Translations under genes and position numbers: made by a program
Notes under the pieces: model-generated
The model's database searches: none
Told to the model about the DNA's origin: nothing
Seen by the model: the letters and a program-made list of their open reading frames with translations, nothing else
Source: Meiothermus sp. CFH 77666
Lineage (GTDB): Bacteria; Deinococcota; Deinococci; Deinococcales; Thermaceae
Direction: 5' to 3'
Assembly: GCF_017497985.1 (NCBI RefSeq)
Contig: NZ_JAGDFV010000012.1
Span: 1 to 64,000, forward strand
DNA: 64,000 nucleotides
Part shown: positions 7,582 to 16,573 of the stretch, piece by piece
Layout: each line of letters opens with the position of its first letter
Position numbering within the stretch: the stretch's first letter is position 1

Positions 7582-8559
7582 ATGAAAAAGTTGGTTGTTT
7601 TACTGGCAGTCTTGTTGTCGTTTGGAATGGCTCAAACGCAAAAGGTGCGGGTGGGGCTGGGCTACCTGCCCGACGTGCAGTTTGCCCCCTTCTACGCCGG
7701 GGTGGTCGAGGGGCTGTATGGCAAGCGGGGCCTCGAGGTGGAGTTTCAGCACGGTTTTGCCTCGGAGCTGTACCCGCTCTTGGCCCAGGGCCGGCTCGAC
7801 TTTGTGGTGGCCGATGCCGAGGATGTGATTGCCCTGCGGGCCCAGGGCACCCCGCTCAAGTACGTGCTGGCGCTCTATCAGAGCGTGCCCAACGCCCTTT
7901 TCTCGCGGGCCGAGAAGAACATTACCTCGGTGCGCGACCTGAAGGGCAAAACCATCGGCATACCGGGGCTGTTTGGCACCTCGTACACCTCGCTTCAGGC
8001 CATGCTCAGGGCCGCAGGGTTGCGCGAATCCGATGTAAAAATTGAACAGATTGGTTTCACCCAGGCCGAGGCCATCGTAACCGGGCGGGTGGACGTGGCC
8101 ATGGGCTTCGTGAACAACGAACCCATCGTGCTACAAGCGCGGGGTGTTAAACTCAATGTAATTCCAGCAGGCCCCTATAACCTTTCGCCTGGGGTGGGCG
8201 TGATTTCGACCGACCGCGTGCTGGAAAACGCCGACCTGGCCCGCCGCTTTGTGCAGGCCACCCAGGAGGCCCTGGCCCTGACGCTGCGGGAACCGCGCAA
8301 AGCCTTTGAAGCCTCCAGGAAGTACGTGCAGAACCTGCAAGAGGACAGGTTCCGGGTGCTCGAGGTCTCGCTACGGCTCTACCAGTCGCCCTACACCCGC
8401 CAGAACGGCCTGGGCTTCTCCAACCCCCAGGGCTGGCAGAGCGGGCTCAACCTGCTCCGGCAGACCGGGCGTGTCCGCACCGACCTGCCCGCCGCCGCTT
8501 TCTTCACCAACGAGTTTTTGCAGCGGGGGGTACAGGCCAATACAATCGCCGGGCGGTAG
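7582..8559 (+). CDS. ribY: ABC transporter substrate-binding protein, probable riboflavin-binding RibY
   Basis: A 325-aa NMT1/THI5-like periplasmic binding protein with signal peptide (MKKLVVLLAVLLSFGMAQ). Family marks are the YLPDVQFAPFYAGVVEGLY start, FVVADAEDVIALRAQGTPL and the hinge segment LKGKTIGIPGLFGTSY. The ATG at 7582 is preferred over an in-frame upstream start because TGAGGAG lies just before it. It follows the FMN riboswitch, and RFN-controlled NMT1-type proteins are the binding subunits of RibXY riboflavin importers. The transport partner is probably the ATPase-permease fusion at 5261. A strong hairpin at 8593 follows. Confidence 0.85.
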   Translation: MKKLVVLLAVLLSFGMAQTQKVRVGLGYLPDVQFAPFYAGVVEGLYGKRGLEVEFQHGFASELYPLLAQGRLDFVVADAEDVIALRAQGTPLKYVLALYQSVPNALFSRAEKNITSVRDLKGKTIGIPGLFGTSYTSLQAMLRAAGLRESDVKIEQIGFTQAEAIVTGRVDVAMGFVNNEPIVLQARGVKLNVIPAGPYNLSPGVGVISTDRVLENADLARRFVQATQEALALTLREPRKAFEASRKYVQNLQEDRFRVLEVSLRLYQSPYTRQNGLGFSNPQGWQSGLNLLRQTGRVRTDLPAAAFFTNEFLQRGVQANTIAGR

Positions 8560-8592
8560 CACCCCCAACTCTGTAACGCTGAACTCAAATGA

Positions 8593-8618
8593 CTTGGCCG
8601 CCCATCCGGGCGGCCAAG
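8593..8618 (+). terminator. Strong hairpin between convergent genes
   Basis: A perfect 11-bp stem, CTTGGCCGCCC/GGGCGGCCAAG, with a 4-nt loop. It lies 34 bp after the ribY stop and before the stop of the convergent gene at 8661, so it can serve both strands. There is no U-run, so termination is inferred from position and stability. Confidence 0.6.
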
Positions 8619-8660
8619 GTTCTGATCAGGACGGTGAGCGCTAACGGTGGGAAGAGCGCT

Positions 8661-9056
8661 CTAACTCAACTCGAAGCCATCTAAAATGACCACCTCTCCT
8701 TGAATGTGAAACTCAAGGCTGCAATCCTCCAGCGAGGCCAAAAGCAGACTAAAACGCCCTGCAAGATCCAGGGGCATTTTCACCCATGCTGCGTTCTGCT
8801 TCACGAAGACCTGGGCTAGCTCAAAAGAAACCCGCTCCCTCGAGATCACCTGCCCCACCAAACGCGCCCCGGCCTCCTCCCACTTGAGGCTCAGATCCAC
8901 GTGGTAGGGCCCAGCCTGGTAGAGTTGCGACCAGTTCGACCTGGACGAAGTCTGACGCCGCAAGGGGGTACGCACCTTCCTCGAGTCCATCACCAGAATA
9001 GCCCGATGCACTGAGGCTGCCTGGGGGAAAGTCTTGGTTGGCCAACGGTTTTGCAT
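8661..9056 (-). CDS. Hypothetical protein
   Basis: A 131-aa protein of unknown function. The ATG at 9056 has AAGGGG about 8 nt upstream and is preferred to an in-frame GTG at 9086. There is no signal peptide or membrane helix. The middle region (AGPYHVDLSLKWEE...LVGQVISRE) and the end (AGRFSLLLASLEDCSLEFHI) are beta-rich. They loosely recall a compact beta-domain found downstream of ECF sigma or anti-sigma genes, with a 'vdl-l-ee-g--l-GQv' and 'd--G-F-l' pattern. No such partner is present, so this likeness is only a hint. Confidence 0.6.
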   Translation of the reverse strand: MQNRWPTKTFPQAASVHRAILVMDSRKVRTPLRRQTSSRSNWSQLYQAGPYHVDLSLKWEEAGARLVGQVISRERVSFELAQVFVKQNAAWVKMPLDLAGRFSLLLASLEDCSLEFHIQGEVVILDGFELS

Positions 9057-9598
9057 CAGTACAACCCCTTCCAAAGTCGGCTCCACTGAAGCGCATTTTA
9101 TGCAAAGTCAGGGGGAGGTTACCCAAATATGAACACAACCACTCGATTTCCCATAACGTTAAGGGCCAGATTCGCATCAGGGCATTGTTAATGCCATTAG
9201 CGTTATGCCGCTCAGGTCATGTCATCTGGCTTTGCGAGGCTGCCCATCGGTTCAGGGCTAGCCCGACCCCTGGTGTGTGCAAATTTACCTCTCCACTCCA
9301 TAAGGTTTTGAACCCCCATCTGTAGATTCATCTGTGGCCATGCCCCCCCAGTGGCAACTTGGGGTGAAGATAGAAAACAAACCCCGCCTTTGGTTTGGCT
9401 ACCTCATGCTATTATGGCCTGGTGCAGAGGTTTATTCGCCTAGAACTACCCTAGGGGAGCCCCAGGCCTGGGATACTCCCCCTTCGCTCCTGAAGGGGGA
9501 TGTTTTTTCTACCATCTGCACAAGCCCCCAGACCCTGCATTTTCCCTTTTAGCCCGTCAGGCAATAGAATGGCCCGTTGAGAAGTGGAGAAGTGAGCA
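9057..9598. other. Non-coding stretch before leuS
   Basis: About 540 bp with no convincing gene. The left part holds the 5' flank of the gene at 8661. The right part (from about 9450) is the leuS leader with the hairpins described separately. Short frames here lack ribosome-binding sites and recognisable protein patterns. Confidence 0.6.
9454..9508 (+). terminator. Possible leuS leader attenuator (terminator and competing stem)
   Basis: CCCCCTTC (9478-9485) and GAAGGGGG (9492-9499) form an 8-bp stem followed by TGTTTTTT, a good intrinsic terminator 90 nt before leuS. GGGGAG (9454-9459) can instead pair with CTCCCC (9476-9481), which would break the terminator stem. Such a layout fits attenuation. 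No T-box consensus and no clear leucine-rich leader peptide were found, so a plain upstream terminator remains possible. Confidence 0.5.
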
Positions 9599-12229
9599 AT
9601 GGTAACAACCGACCGGTACAACCCCCACGAAATAGAGCCCAAATGGCAGAAATACTGGGACGAGATAGGCTTGCTCGAGGCCAAAGAAAGCGATGGTACC
9701 AAGAAAGCCTACATTCTGGTGATGTTCCCCTACCCTTCGGGCGACCTGCACATGGGCCACCTGAAGAACTACACCATGGGCGACCTGCTGGCCCGTTTCC
9801 GGGTTCAGCAGGGGTACAGCGTGCTGCATCCATTTGGCTGGGATGCCTTCGGACTGCCTGCCGAAAACGCCGCGCTCAAGTTCGGGGTCTCGCCCGCCGA
9901 CTGGACTTTTGGCAACATCAAACAGTCCAAGGAGTCGCTCAGCCTGATGGGCATCCGTTACGACTGGAGCCGCGAGGTCACTACCTGCCTGCCCGACTAC
10001 TACAAGTGGAACCAGTGGATCTTTTTGAAGATGTACGAGCGGGGCCTGGTTTACCGCAAGAAAAGCCTGGTCAACTGGGATCCGGTTGAACAAAGCGTGC
10101 TGGCCAACGAGCAGGTAATTGACGGGCGCGGCTGGCGCAGTGGAGCTTTGGTGGAGAAGCGCGAGCTCGAGCAGTGGTACCTCAAAATTACCGACTACGC
10201 CGAGCGCCTGCTGGCCGACCTGGAAAAGCTCCCCCGCTGGCCCGAGAAGGTCAAAGCCATGCAGCGGGCCTGGATCGGCAAGAGCCAGGGCGCGGAGTTC
10301 GACTTCCAGGTCAAGGGATACGACGCCAAAATCCGCGTGTTTTCGACCCGTCCCGACACCATCTTTGGGGCTACCTTCATGGTGCTGGCCCCCGAGCACG
10401 AACTGGTGGCCCGGATTACCTCCCCGGAGCAAAAAGAGGCCGTAGAAGCCTACGTGTCTGCCGCCAAGATGAAAAGCGAAGTCGAGCGCCAGCGCGAAGA
10501 CCGTGAGAAAACCGGGGTCTTTACCGGGGCTTACGCCATCAACCCGGCCAACGGCAAGGAGATTCCGGTCTGGATCGCCGACTATGTACTCTCGGGTTAT
10601 GGCACCGGGGCCATCATGGCCGTACCGGGGCAGGACGAACGCGACTGGGAGTTTGCCGAGAAGTTCGGGTTGGAAATCATCCGCACTGTTCAGCCCCCCG
10701 ATGGCTGGCAAGGCAAGGCCTACACCGAGGATGGCCCCGCCATCAACTCCGATTTCCTGAACGGCCTGTATATGGAGGAGGCCAAGAAGAAAATTATCGC
10801 CTGGATGGAGGAAAAGGGTATCGGCCTTGGCAAGGTCAACTACCGCCTGCGCGACTGGCTCATTAGCCGCCAGCGCTACTGGGGCACCCCCATCCCCATG
10901 ATTCATTGCGACAGCTGCGGTATTGTGCCGGTGCCCTACGAGCAGTTGCCGGTCGAGCTGCCCACCCTGCGCGACGTGGACGACATCCGCCCCAAGGGCA
11001 AGAGCCCCCTAGCAGCGCACCCCGAGTTCTACGAGTGCGAATGCCCCAAGTGCGGAGGTAAAGCCCGGCGCGACACCGATACCATGGACACCTTCTTCGA
11101 CTCGTCCTGGTACTTCCTGCGCTACACTGACGCCCAAAACCCCAGCCAGCCCTTTGACCCCGCCAGGGCCAACTTCTGGATGCCAGTTGACCAGTACATC
11201 GGTGGCATCGAGCACGCCATCCTGCACTTGCTCTATAGTCGGTTCTTCACCAAGTTCCTGCACGACCTGGGCATGGTCGAAGCCGAAGAACCCTTCGAGG
11301 GCCTGTTCACCCAGGGCATGGTGCAGGGCTGGACCGACGTGGGCGAGGTGGAAGTCCGGGGCGACATCATCCACTTCAAGAACCCGGAGCGGCGGGCCAA
11401 GCTGGAAATCCCCGAGACCCTGACGCTTGAAGAGGCCCGGAAATCGGGCGCAGAACTTCGCACCCACGAAGACGGCAGCACCCACTTCTGGAAGGCTGCC
11501 ACCATGTCCAAAAGCCTGGGCAACGGGGTGATGGTGGGGCCCTTCGTGAAAGAGCAGGGCGCCGACATCGCCCGCATCACCATCCTGTTTGCCGCCCCAC
11601 CCGAAAACGAGATGATCTGGACCGAAGAAGGGGTCCAGGGCGCATGGCGCTACCTGAACCGGGTCTACCGTATGGTGGCCGAGCATCTGGTAGAGCTGAA
11701 GGCCCAGGGCGACCTGTATGAGCCCTCTGCGCTGGAGGGGGCGCACAAGGGCCTTTATCAGAAGCTGCACCAGACCATCAAGAAAGTAACCGAGGACATC
11801 GAGGCCCTGCGCTTCAACACCGCCATCGCGGCCCTGATGGAGCTGCTCAACAGCATGAGCGACTACCGCAAGGAGCAGGGCATCACCCCGGTCTACCGCC
11901 ACGCGGTGCTCTGCTACTTGCAGATGCTGGCCCCCTTCGCCCCCCACCTGGCCGAGGAACTCTGGCACGAATTCCACAACTCCTCGGTATTTAGCGCTCT
12001 TTGGCCACAGGTAGATGAGACTGCGCTGGTGGCCGATAGCTTTGAGCTGGTAGTGCAGGTTAGCGGCAAGGTGCGCGGCAAAACAATCGTCAGCGCCCAG
12101 GTCAGCGAAGAGGAAATCAAGCGACTCGCGCGTGAGATTCCCAACGTAAAGCAGCACCTGGAGGGCAAGGAGGTAGTTAAAGAAATCTACATTCCGGGCA
12201 AGCTCCTCAACATCGTGGTAAAGGGGTAG
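9599..12229 (+). CDS. leuS: Leucyl-tRNA synthetase
   Basis: Charges tRNA-Leu. The 876-aa class Ia synthetase has the HIGH signature as [14 protein letters not shown] (about 49-62), the large CP1 editing insertion (about 225-420), a zinc-binding insert with two cysteine pairs (CDSC and CPKC), and the KMSKS loop as MSKSLGN. The C-terminal VSGKVRGK domain for tRNA binding is complete. A GGAGAAGTGAGCA ribosome-binding site precedes the ATG. It is transcribed alone, with the possible attenuator upstream and a REP-like sequence downstream. Confidence 0.98.
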   Translation: MVTTDRYNPHEIEPKWQKYWDEIGLLEAKESDGTKKAYILVMFPYPSGDLHMGHLKNYTMGDLLARFRVQQGYSVLHPFGWDAFGLPAENAALKFGVSPADWTFGNIKQSKESLSLMGIRYDWSREVTTCLPDYYKWNQWIFLKMYERGLVYRKKSLVNWDPVEQSVLANEQVIDGRGWRSGALVEKRELEQWYLKITDYAERLLADLEKLPRWPEKVKAMQRAWIGKSQGAEFDFQVKGYDAKIRVFSTRPDTIFGATFMVLAPEHELVARITSPEQKEAVEAYVSAAKMKSEVERQREDREKTGVFTGAYAINPANGKEIPVWIADYVLSGYGTGAIMAVPGQDERDWEFAEKFGLEIIRTVQPPDGWQGKAYTEDGPAINSDFLNGLYMEEAKKKIIAWMEEKGIGLGKVNYRLRDWLISRQRYWGTPIPMIHCDSCGIVPVPYEQLPVELPTLRDVDDIRPKGKSPLAAHPEFYECECPKCGGKARRDTDTMDTFFDSSWYFLRYTDAQNPSQPFDPARANFWMPVDQYIGGIEHAILHLLYSRFFTKFLHDLGMVEAEEPFEGLFTQGMVQGWTDVGEVEVRGDIIHFKNPERRAKLEIPETLTLEEARKSGAELRTHEDGSTHFWKAATMSKSLGNGVMVGPFVKEQGADIARITILFAAPPENEMIWTEEGVQGAWRYLNRVYRMVAEHLVELKAQGDLYEPSALEGAHKGLYQKLHQTIKKVTEDIEALRFNTAIAALMELLNSMSDYRKEQGITPVYRHAVLCYLQMLAPFAPHLAEELWHEFHNSSVFSALWPQVDETALVADSFELVVQVSGKVRGKTIVSAQVSEEEIKRLAREIPNVKQHLEGKEVVKEIYIPGKLLNIVVKG

Positions 12230-12300
12230 TTTGAAGCCCAAAATCTACGCTCCGAACTCACTCGCTCGAGCCCCGTCAAACTGGCGGCTCTGCGAATCGA

Positions 12301-12420
12301 GACGTCCTTGCGACTCTGAGGCAAAGCCGCAGGGGAAGCCACCCAGATCACCCCGACAACCCCGCAGGATTGGCGAACCCTTCGGGATTCCTTGGCCGGC
12401 CTGTGGCCTCCTCGCAATGC
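12301..12420. repeat. REP-like imperfect inverted repeat
   Basis: The right arm (12385-12420), read on the minus strand, is CATTGCGAGGAGGCC and then a GCC-rich core and GGAATCCC, close to the widespread CATTGCGAGG-AATCC intergenic repeat. The left arm (12301-12342) reads the same pattern in the opposite sense with many changes (TTGCGACTCTGAGGC then GGGGAAGCC). The pair fills most of the 333-bp gap between leuS and the gene at 12563; nothing else was recognised there. Confidence 0.4.
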
Positions 12421-12562
12421 CGATTCCCACGAATTTCTTATGCCGGGAGCATTCCTGGCAATTGGGCCACCCATCTATCTGTGTGGTTCAGGAATGGTGC
12501 ACTTCGATCAATTTGGACAATTGACACTGGAAACTCGTTGCTGGACAACGTACCATTAATCT

Positions 12563-12886
12563 ATGGTCACACTGCATAAGATTAATACGCTAGCAGAGGG
12601 GCAGGTTCTGGAGTGCGTAGGACAGGATTCGGGTGATACCTTCCGAATGCTCATCATGCATACCTCCCCCAGCCACTACGAGGCTCTGGGTAAGGTAACC
12701 CTGAGCAATGCCAGCGTCATCTACCAGTCTTCGGGGCCGATGACCCCCGACCTGCTGCTGCAATGGCTGGATACCCTTTTTGATCGGTGGCCGGGGGCCA
12801 AAACCATTCCCTGGGCTGTACACGATCTGGACGACAAAACCCAGCAGTTTGTGCGCGAGGTTCGCAAAGCGGCTGAAGTGGTCTGA
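12563..12886 (+). CDS. Hypothetical protein, 107 aa
   Basis: A small soluble protein of unknown function. There is no Shine-Dalgarno site; a TACCAT box lies 6 nt before the ATG, matching the leaderless pattern seen elsewhere in the window. The sequence mixes a beta-rich first half (GQVLECVGQDSGDTFRMLIMHT) and a helical C-terminus with an acidic patch (HDLDDKTQQFVREVRKAAE). Codon use agrees with the neighbours. The family was not recognised. It is followed 61 bp later by another small unknown gene. Confidence 0.55.
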   Translation: MVTLHKINTLAEGQVLECVGQDSGDTFRMLIMHTSPSHYEALGKVTLSNASVIYQSSGPMTPDLLLQWLDTLFDRWPGAKTIPWAVHDLDDKTQQFVREVRKAAEVV

Positions 12887-12947
12887 TTACTCCACCATTT
12901 TCACACCTCACTGTGTGATACGTAAGTCAGATGTCTTAGGAGAGACA

Positions 12948-13262
12948 ATGACTAAGGCATACATCAACTACCCGAATGCCCATATCGGTATTCACGCTGA
13001 TCCAGCGTGTAGATTCGCACAATGTGAAGGCAATTCAGGGCAGCGTCACATTCAACTGAACCGTTCATCACTGTCCGTTGAGCTTGAGCGATTTGCGGAA
13101 GGGCACTACCCATTTCGCGCCGAGGCTAGGATGAACGATATGTGGCTAATCATCGACTTTGATGACCCTGTTTTTGAGAAGGCAGTGGTGGAACAAATCA
13201 AAACACTCATCGGCAAACGTTACCGTCCGATCAGAGAATGTCACATCCGGTTACACTGCTAG
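12948..13262 (+). CDS. Hypothetical protein, 104 aa
   Basis: Starts at an ATG with a clear TAGGAGAGAC ribosome-binding site, which rules out the longer in-frame reading from 12780 that overlaps the previous gene. It encodes a soluble protein with no signal peptide, reading MTKAYINYPNAHIGIHAD at the start, with four cysteines in all. Its GC content is visibly lower than that of its neighbours, which may indicate later acquisition. The family was not recognised. Whether it works with the preceding small gene is unknown. Confidence 0.6.
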   Translation: MTKAYINYPNAHIGIHADPACRFAQCEGNSGQRHIQLNRSSLSVELERFAEGHYPFRAEARMNDMWLIIDFDDPVFEKAVVEQIKTLIGKRYRPIRECHIRLHC

Positions 13263-13345
13263 TATCTAACCAGGGTGTATACAGGAGACACCTAACGTTA
13301 CCCAGAACGGTAAAAACCAACATCCAGATAGCCCCGAGAATCGCT

Positions 13346-13747
13346 CTAAGATTCCTCGTAGTCGTGATAATCGGCCTGGCGTGCCCGTCGCAAGCGCGCA
13401 CGTAGTGCGGCGGGGGTGTAGGGTGTTTTCTGGTGCACAATAGCCCCAAAACCTGCCATCAGCAAAGCGGGAATGAGCAGCAACAGGCCCTGAAGGGGGT
13501 CGGGCACGTAGGGCATGGGAAACCGGGCCAGCGTAGCCCACAGCTGTACCAGGGGCAGAATGCCCCCCATCAAGAGCCCGCTAAGCCACCATTGCCAGGG
13601 CCACCACCACCCCACCACAAACCCCATCAAGAGCAGCAGGGTTCCGGCAAAGAGCAGATCCACATTGCCCAGGTCGCCAAGTGCCACCAGCAAGCCGATG
13701 CCTGCTGGAATGAGATAACGCAGAAATCTTCGAATGCCGGGGCCCAT
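13346..13747 (-). CDS. Small membrane protein
   Basis: A 133-aa protein with three to four hydrophobic segments (IPAGIGLLVAL, LLFAGTLLLLMGFVVGWWW, LLMGGILPLVQLWATL, LLLLIPALLMAGFGAIV) and a basic C-terminal tail (RARLRRARQADYHDYEES). A TATTGT box lies 7 nt before the ATG, so the message may be leaderless, although AAGGG could also act as a weak ribosome-binding site. It lies just beyond the 3' end of the two-component operon. The function is not recognised. Confidence 0.65.
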   Translation of the reverse strand: MGPGIRRFLRYLIPAGIGLLVALGDLGNVDLLFAGTLLLLMGFVVGWWWPWQWWLSGLLMGGILPLVQLWATLARFPMPYVPDPLQGLLLLIPALLMAGFGAIVHQKTPYTPAALRARLRRARQADYHDYEES

Positions 13748-13795
13748 AGCCCTTACAATACCGGGTTTGTCGGGGTAAGTATTGCATGGCTGGGT

Positions 13796-14440
13796 TCAAC
13801 TCTCCAGCCGCAGGATACCCCTTTCCAGCGCCACCGTGACTGCCGCCGTACGATCATCCACGCCCAGCTTGCCAAACGTGTGCAGCAGGTGGGTCTTGAC
13901 GGTCGCCTCGCTGATTTTGAGCTTGCGGGCAATTTCTTTGTTGGAAAAGCCCTTGGCCACCAGCGAGAGCACCTCGAGCTCGCGCACGGAAAGGTTTTCT
14001 TCGGCGGGGCCGCGCATCCGACCCAGCAGCCGGGCCGCGATGGGCGGAGAAAGCACCGCTTCGCCCCGGGCACAAAGCCGCACGGCCCGGAAGAGTTCCT
14101 CGCGGGGTACATCCTTGAGCAAATAGCCCGTAGCCCCAGCCTCGACCGCCCGAACAATCTCGGAATCAGTGTCATAGGTGGTGAGTACCAGAACCTGCGC
14201 TTTGGGAAAATGAGCCCGGATCTGCCGGATGGCGCTTACCCCATCCATCTGAGGCATCCGCAAATCCATCAGTACCACATCTGTCTCCTGCTTCTCCAAC
14301 AAGTTCAGAGCCTCGAGGCCGTTGGAGGCTTCACCCACCACTTCAAAATCGGGCTGGGAGGAAAGCAACCCCGAAAGGCCCGCCCGTACCACGGGGTGAT
14401 CGTCTACCAGTAGAATTCGAATGATTGCCGAGCCTGTCAT
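13796..14440 (-). CDS. NarL/FixJ-family response regulator
   Basis: A 214-aa transcription factor. The receiver domain (1-125) has the acidic pair Asp13-Asp14, phospho-acceptor Asp59 in VVLMDLRMP and the conserved Lys109. The LuxR-type helix-turn-helix (about 148-212) reads LSVRELEVLSLVAKGFSNKEIARKLKISEATVKTHL in abbreviated terms. Its ATG overlaps the kinase stop codon (ATGA), so translation is coupled. Phosphorylation by the kinase at 14437 is expected to drive dimerisation and DNA binding. Target genes are unknown. Confidence 0.93.
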   Translation of the reverse strand: MTGSAIIRILLVDDHPVVRAGLSGLLSSQPDFEVVGEASNGLEALNLLEKQETDVVLMDLRMPQMDGVSAIRQIRAHFPKAQVLVLTTYDTDSEIVRAVEAGATGYLLKDVPREELFRAVRLCARGEAVLSPPIAARLLGRMRGPAEENLSVRELEVLSLVAKGFSNKEIARKLKISEATVKTHLLHTFGKLGVDDRTAAVTVALERGILRLES

Positions 14441-15726
14441 AAAGTCTCCACCCTTGCGGGCTCTGCCCGGTACAGGGGCAGGCTAAAGGCCAGGGTGGTG
14501 CCCTGTCCGGCCTCGCTTTCCACCATCATTTGTCCTCCCAGCGCTTCGACCCGTTCGCGCATGGAGCGCAGGCCAAAGCTACCCGAGCTGGGCGGTTGCA
14601 GGCCCACCCCATCGTCTTGCACATCCATCAGCACCATGTCGTTGAGATAGGAAAGGGTGAGGGTGGCCTGGCGGGCCCTGGAATGCTTGCGGATGTTGGC
14701 CAGGGCCTCCTGGGCGATGCGCAGCAGACCGACCTCGAGCTCGGGGTGCAGCGGGCGGGGTTCGCCGGTCAGGGTGAACTGGGCCTTGATCCCACTCTCC
14801 TCCTGCCAGCGCTGGATCAGGCGCCCCAGGGCCTCGGGCAGCGAGGTGTTCTCCAGGATTTCCGGGCGCATGGCCCAGACCATGCGGCGGGCCTCCGACA
14901 GGCCTTCGCGGGCAGCGGCGCGGGCTTGCTCCAGATAGCGCCCGGCGGAAGTCTCGTTTTGGGCTGCCATCTCGGCCGCCTCGAGCTGCACCACGATGCT
15001 GGCAAAGCCCTGGGCCAGGGTGTCGTGAATCTCGCGGGCCAGGCGTTGGCGCTCCTCCAGCACCCCGGCCTGGCGCGAGGTCTGCTCGAGCTCCCGGCGG
15101 GTACGCTCGAGCTCCTCCCGGGCCCGGGTCTCGCGTACCAGCAGCTCGAGGGTAAAGAGCGCATAGCCCGAATACAAAAAAGCAATAAAGATGAAAAAGG
15201 CCAGGCTCAGGTTGGGGTACTCGGCAGGGGTGGGCAAAGCACTCCAGGCGGTATTGCCCTGGGGCCCCTGGCTCAGCAAAATCTCGAAGGTGATTTGTAG
15301 CGGCTCTCGCTGGGCCCACCACACCGACAACCCCCCCAGCCCTGCCACCACCAGTAACACCACCCACAGCGGCAGCCAGTACCGGGCCACCACCGGTATT
15401 AGCCCCAGGGCCAGAAAAGGCAGGTAGTTCTGGCTCAGCCAGGCCACCACCGCTACCCCAATCCCGATCAAGACCCCGAACTCCCAGGCCCGACGTTGCC
15501 CCGGGCGCACCGCCCACAGCACCACCAGGAATAGCGCCAGAGCTGCCCCCAGACGCCAGGCGGTCTGGGCGGGGTCTTGCCAGGGCAGTACCAGCGGCAC
15601 CTCGAGCGGGCGGGCCGGAACCAGCAAGGTAAAACCCAGTACCGTAGCCAGGTTAAGTGCTGTGAGCAGCACCACCACCTGCGCCACCGGGCGGCCCGCA
15701 AAAAAGCGCTTGAAGGGCCAAATCAT
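14437..15726 (-). CDS. Sensor histidine kinase, HisKA_3/NarX-DesK type
   Basis: A 429-aa membrane kinase. The N-terminal half holds about five to six transmembrane segments (15-35, 58-73, 82-98, 101-116, 118-136, 175-195). A short coiled coil (200-225) leads to the HisKA_3 dimerisation motif EERQRLAREIHDTLAQG with phospho-accepting His234. The ATPase domain follows (IAQEALANIRKHS, DDGVGL, FGLRSMRERV). There is no large extracellular sensor domain; a roughly 35-residue loop near 137-172 may sense the envelope or membrane state. It is the first gene of the pair with the regulator at 13796. The signal is unknown. Confidence 0.93.
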   Translation of the reverse strand: MIWPFKRFFAGRPVAQVVVLLTALNLATVLGFTLLVPARPLEVPLVLPWQDPAQTAWRLGAALALFLVVLWAVRPGQRRAWEFGVLIGIGVAVVAWLSQNYLPFLALGLIPVVARYWLPLWVVLLVVAGLGGLSVWWAQREPLQITFEILLSQGPQGNTAWSALPTPAEYPNLSLAFFIFIAFLYSGYALFTLELLVRETRAREELERTRRELEQTSRQAGVLEERQRLAREIHDTLAQGFASIVVQLEAAEMAAQNETSAGRYLEQARAAAREGLSEARRMVWAMRPEILENTSLPEALGRLIQRWQEESGIKAQFTLTGEPRPLHPELEVGLLRIAQEALANIRKHSRARQATLTLSYLNDMVLMDVQDDGVGLQPPSSGSFGLRSMRERVEALGGQMMVESEAGQGTTLAFSLPLYRAEPARVETL

Positions 15727-15852
15727 CCAAAAAATTGTAGCTCACCTGCGCCTGCTTGTTTGCAAAACAACATTCATTCAGCCTGCTCTACGCAAAAGGC
15801 CGGGGTCATGCAAAAATGGGCCTGTCTTCAGAACCCGTTACCCGGAGGTTGC

Positions 15853-16314
15853 ATGCAGAAAATCACCCTTCCTCATCGCTATCTGGCCAGTGGATCGCGC
15901 TTCCGCGAAGCCGCCATCGAGACCGGCTGGCTGTGCTTCCAGAACGGCGCGGTCACGGTTCGCATTTACCTGCCGCTGGTAACCCGGCTCGAGCTCTCCT
16001 ACCAGATGCGCGACTGGCTGATGGCTTTGGCCTTTGTGGGCTTCTTTGTGGGGCTGGCCAGCCTGGGGCTGCGCTGGCTGGGCTGGCTCAACCTCCCCCA
16101 GCTCCTGAAAATCAATCCGGCTCTGCTGGAATATGGCGCCTTCGCACTGGCCCTGATTGCCTTCATCTCATATTTGCTGTTCCCGATTCGAGTGCTGTAC
16201 CTCTACGACGGCAACGCCGCCCCACTTCTGGTGACCGGCGGCAAAAAGGCCATTGAAGACATGGAATACGCCATCTGGGCCTTCCTCGAGGCCCTGCACA
16301 AGAAGCAGCCTTGA
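15853..16314 (+). CDS. Hypothetical membrane protein, 153 aa
   Basis: Starts at an ATG preceded by GGAGGTTGC; longer in-frame readings from 15577 run into the divergent kinase gene and are rejected. Two membrane segments are visible (MALAFVGFFVGLASLGLRWL and YGAFALALIAFISYLLFPI), with an N-terminal soluble part that looks beta-rich and a soluble C-terminus. It is divergent from the histidine kinase across 126 bp, so the two may share a control region. The family was not recognised. Confidence 0.7.
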   Translation: MQKITLPHRYLASGSRFREAAIETGWLCFQNGAVTVRIYLPLVTRLELSYQMRDWLMALAFVGFFVGLASLGLRWLGWLNLPQLLKINPALLEYGAFALALIAFISYLLFPIRVLYLYDGNAAPLLVTGGKKAIEDMEYAIWAFLEALHKKQP

Positions 16315-16332
16315 ATTGTGGACGGTGAAAAA

Positions 16333-16350
16333 GCCCGGCCACAACCGGGC
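16333..16350. terminator. Terminator-like hairpin
   Basis: GCCCGG/CCGGGC with a 6-nt loop, 19 bp after the stop of the gene at 15853. Five A residues precede it, which would give a U-run only on the minus-strand transcript, so its value as a plus-strand terminator is uncertain. Confidence 0.4.
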
Positions 16351-16489
16351 CCCTTCTACGGCGGCTGGATCACCCGAGGCATTGTGGGGCCTTTCAAGGG
16401 TGGGCCGGTAAGCAAAGGTTGATAGACCACTCCACCCAAGTTTATTACAGGCCAGATAACACTGTTCCGGGACGCAAAAGGTTAAATAG

Positions 16490-16518
16490 TTTACAAAAGT
16501 TATCATCTTTGATAACCT
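16490..16518 (+). promoter_or_regulatory. Promoter with palindromic operator for the YeeE/YedE gene
   Basis: TTTACA (16490-16495) and TAACCT (16513-16518) are 17 bp apart, a plausible -35/-10 pair. A perfect palindrome GTTATCA-TCTT-TGATAAC (16499-16516) fills the spacer and overlaps the -10 box, the usual site for a repressor. No regulator gene lies beside it. By analogy with other sulfur-transport genes, an ArsR- or CsoR-type sulfide/persulfide sensor is possible, but this is inference only. Confidence 0.5.
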
Positions 16519-16573
16519 AACCCTCATTGGTAGTGGGGAGACTCGAGACCAACCCCGCCAACAGGGAGCACAG

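Noticed and set aside
9334-9552. 72-aa frame in the leuS leader as a leader peptide
   Set aside because: No ribosome-binding site, no leucine-codon cluster near the hairpins, and it runs through the terminator.
12231-12524. 97-aa frame directly after leuS
   Set aside because: It lies in REP-like sequence, has no ribosome-binding site and no protein-like pattern.
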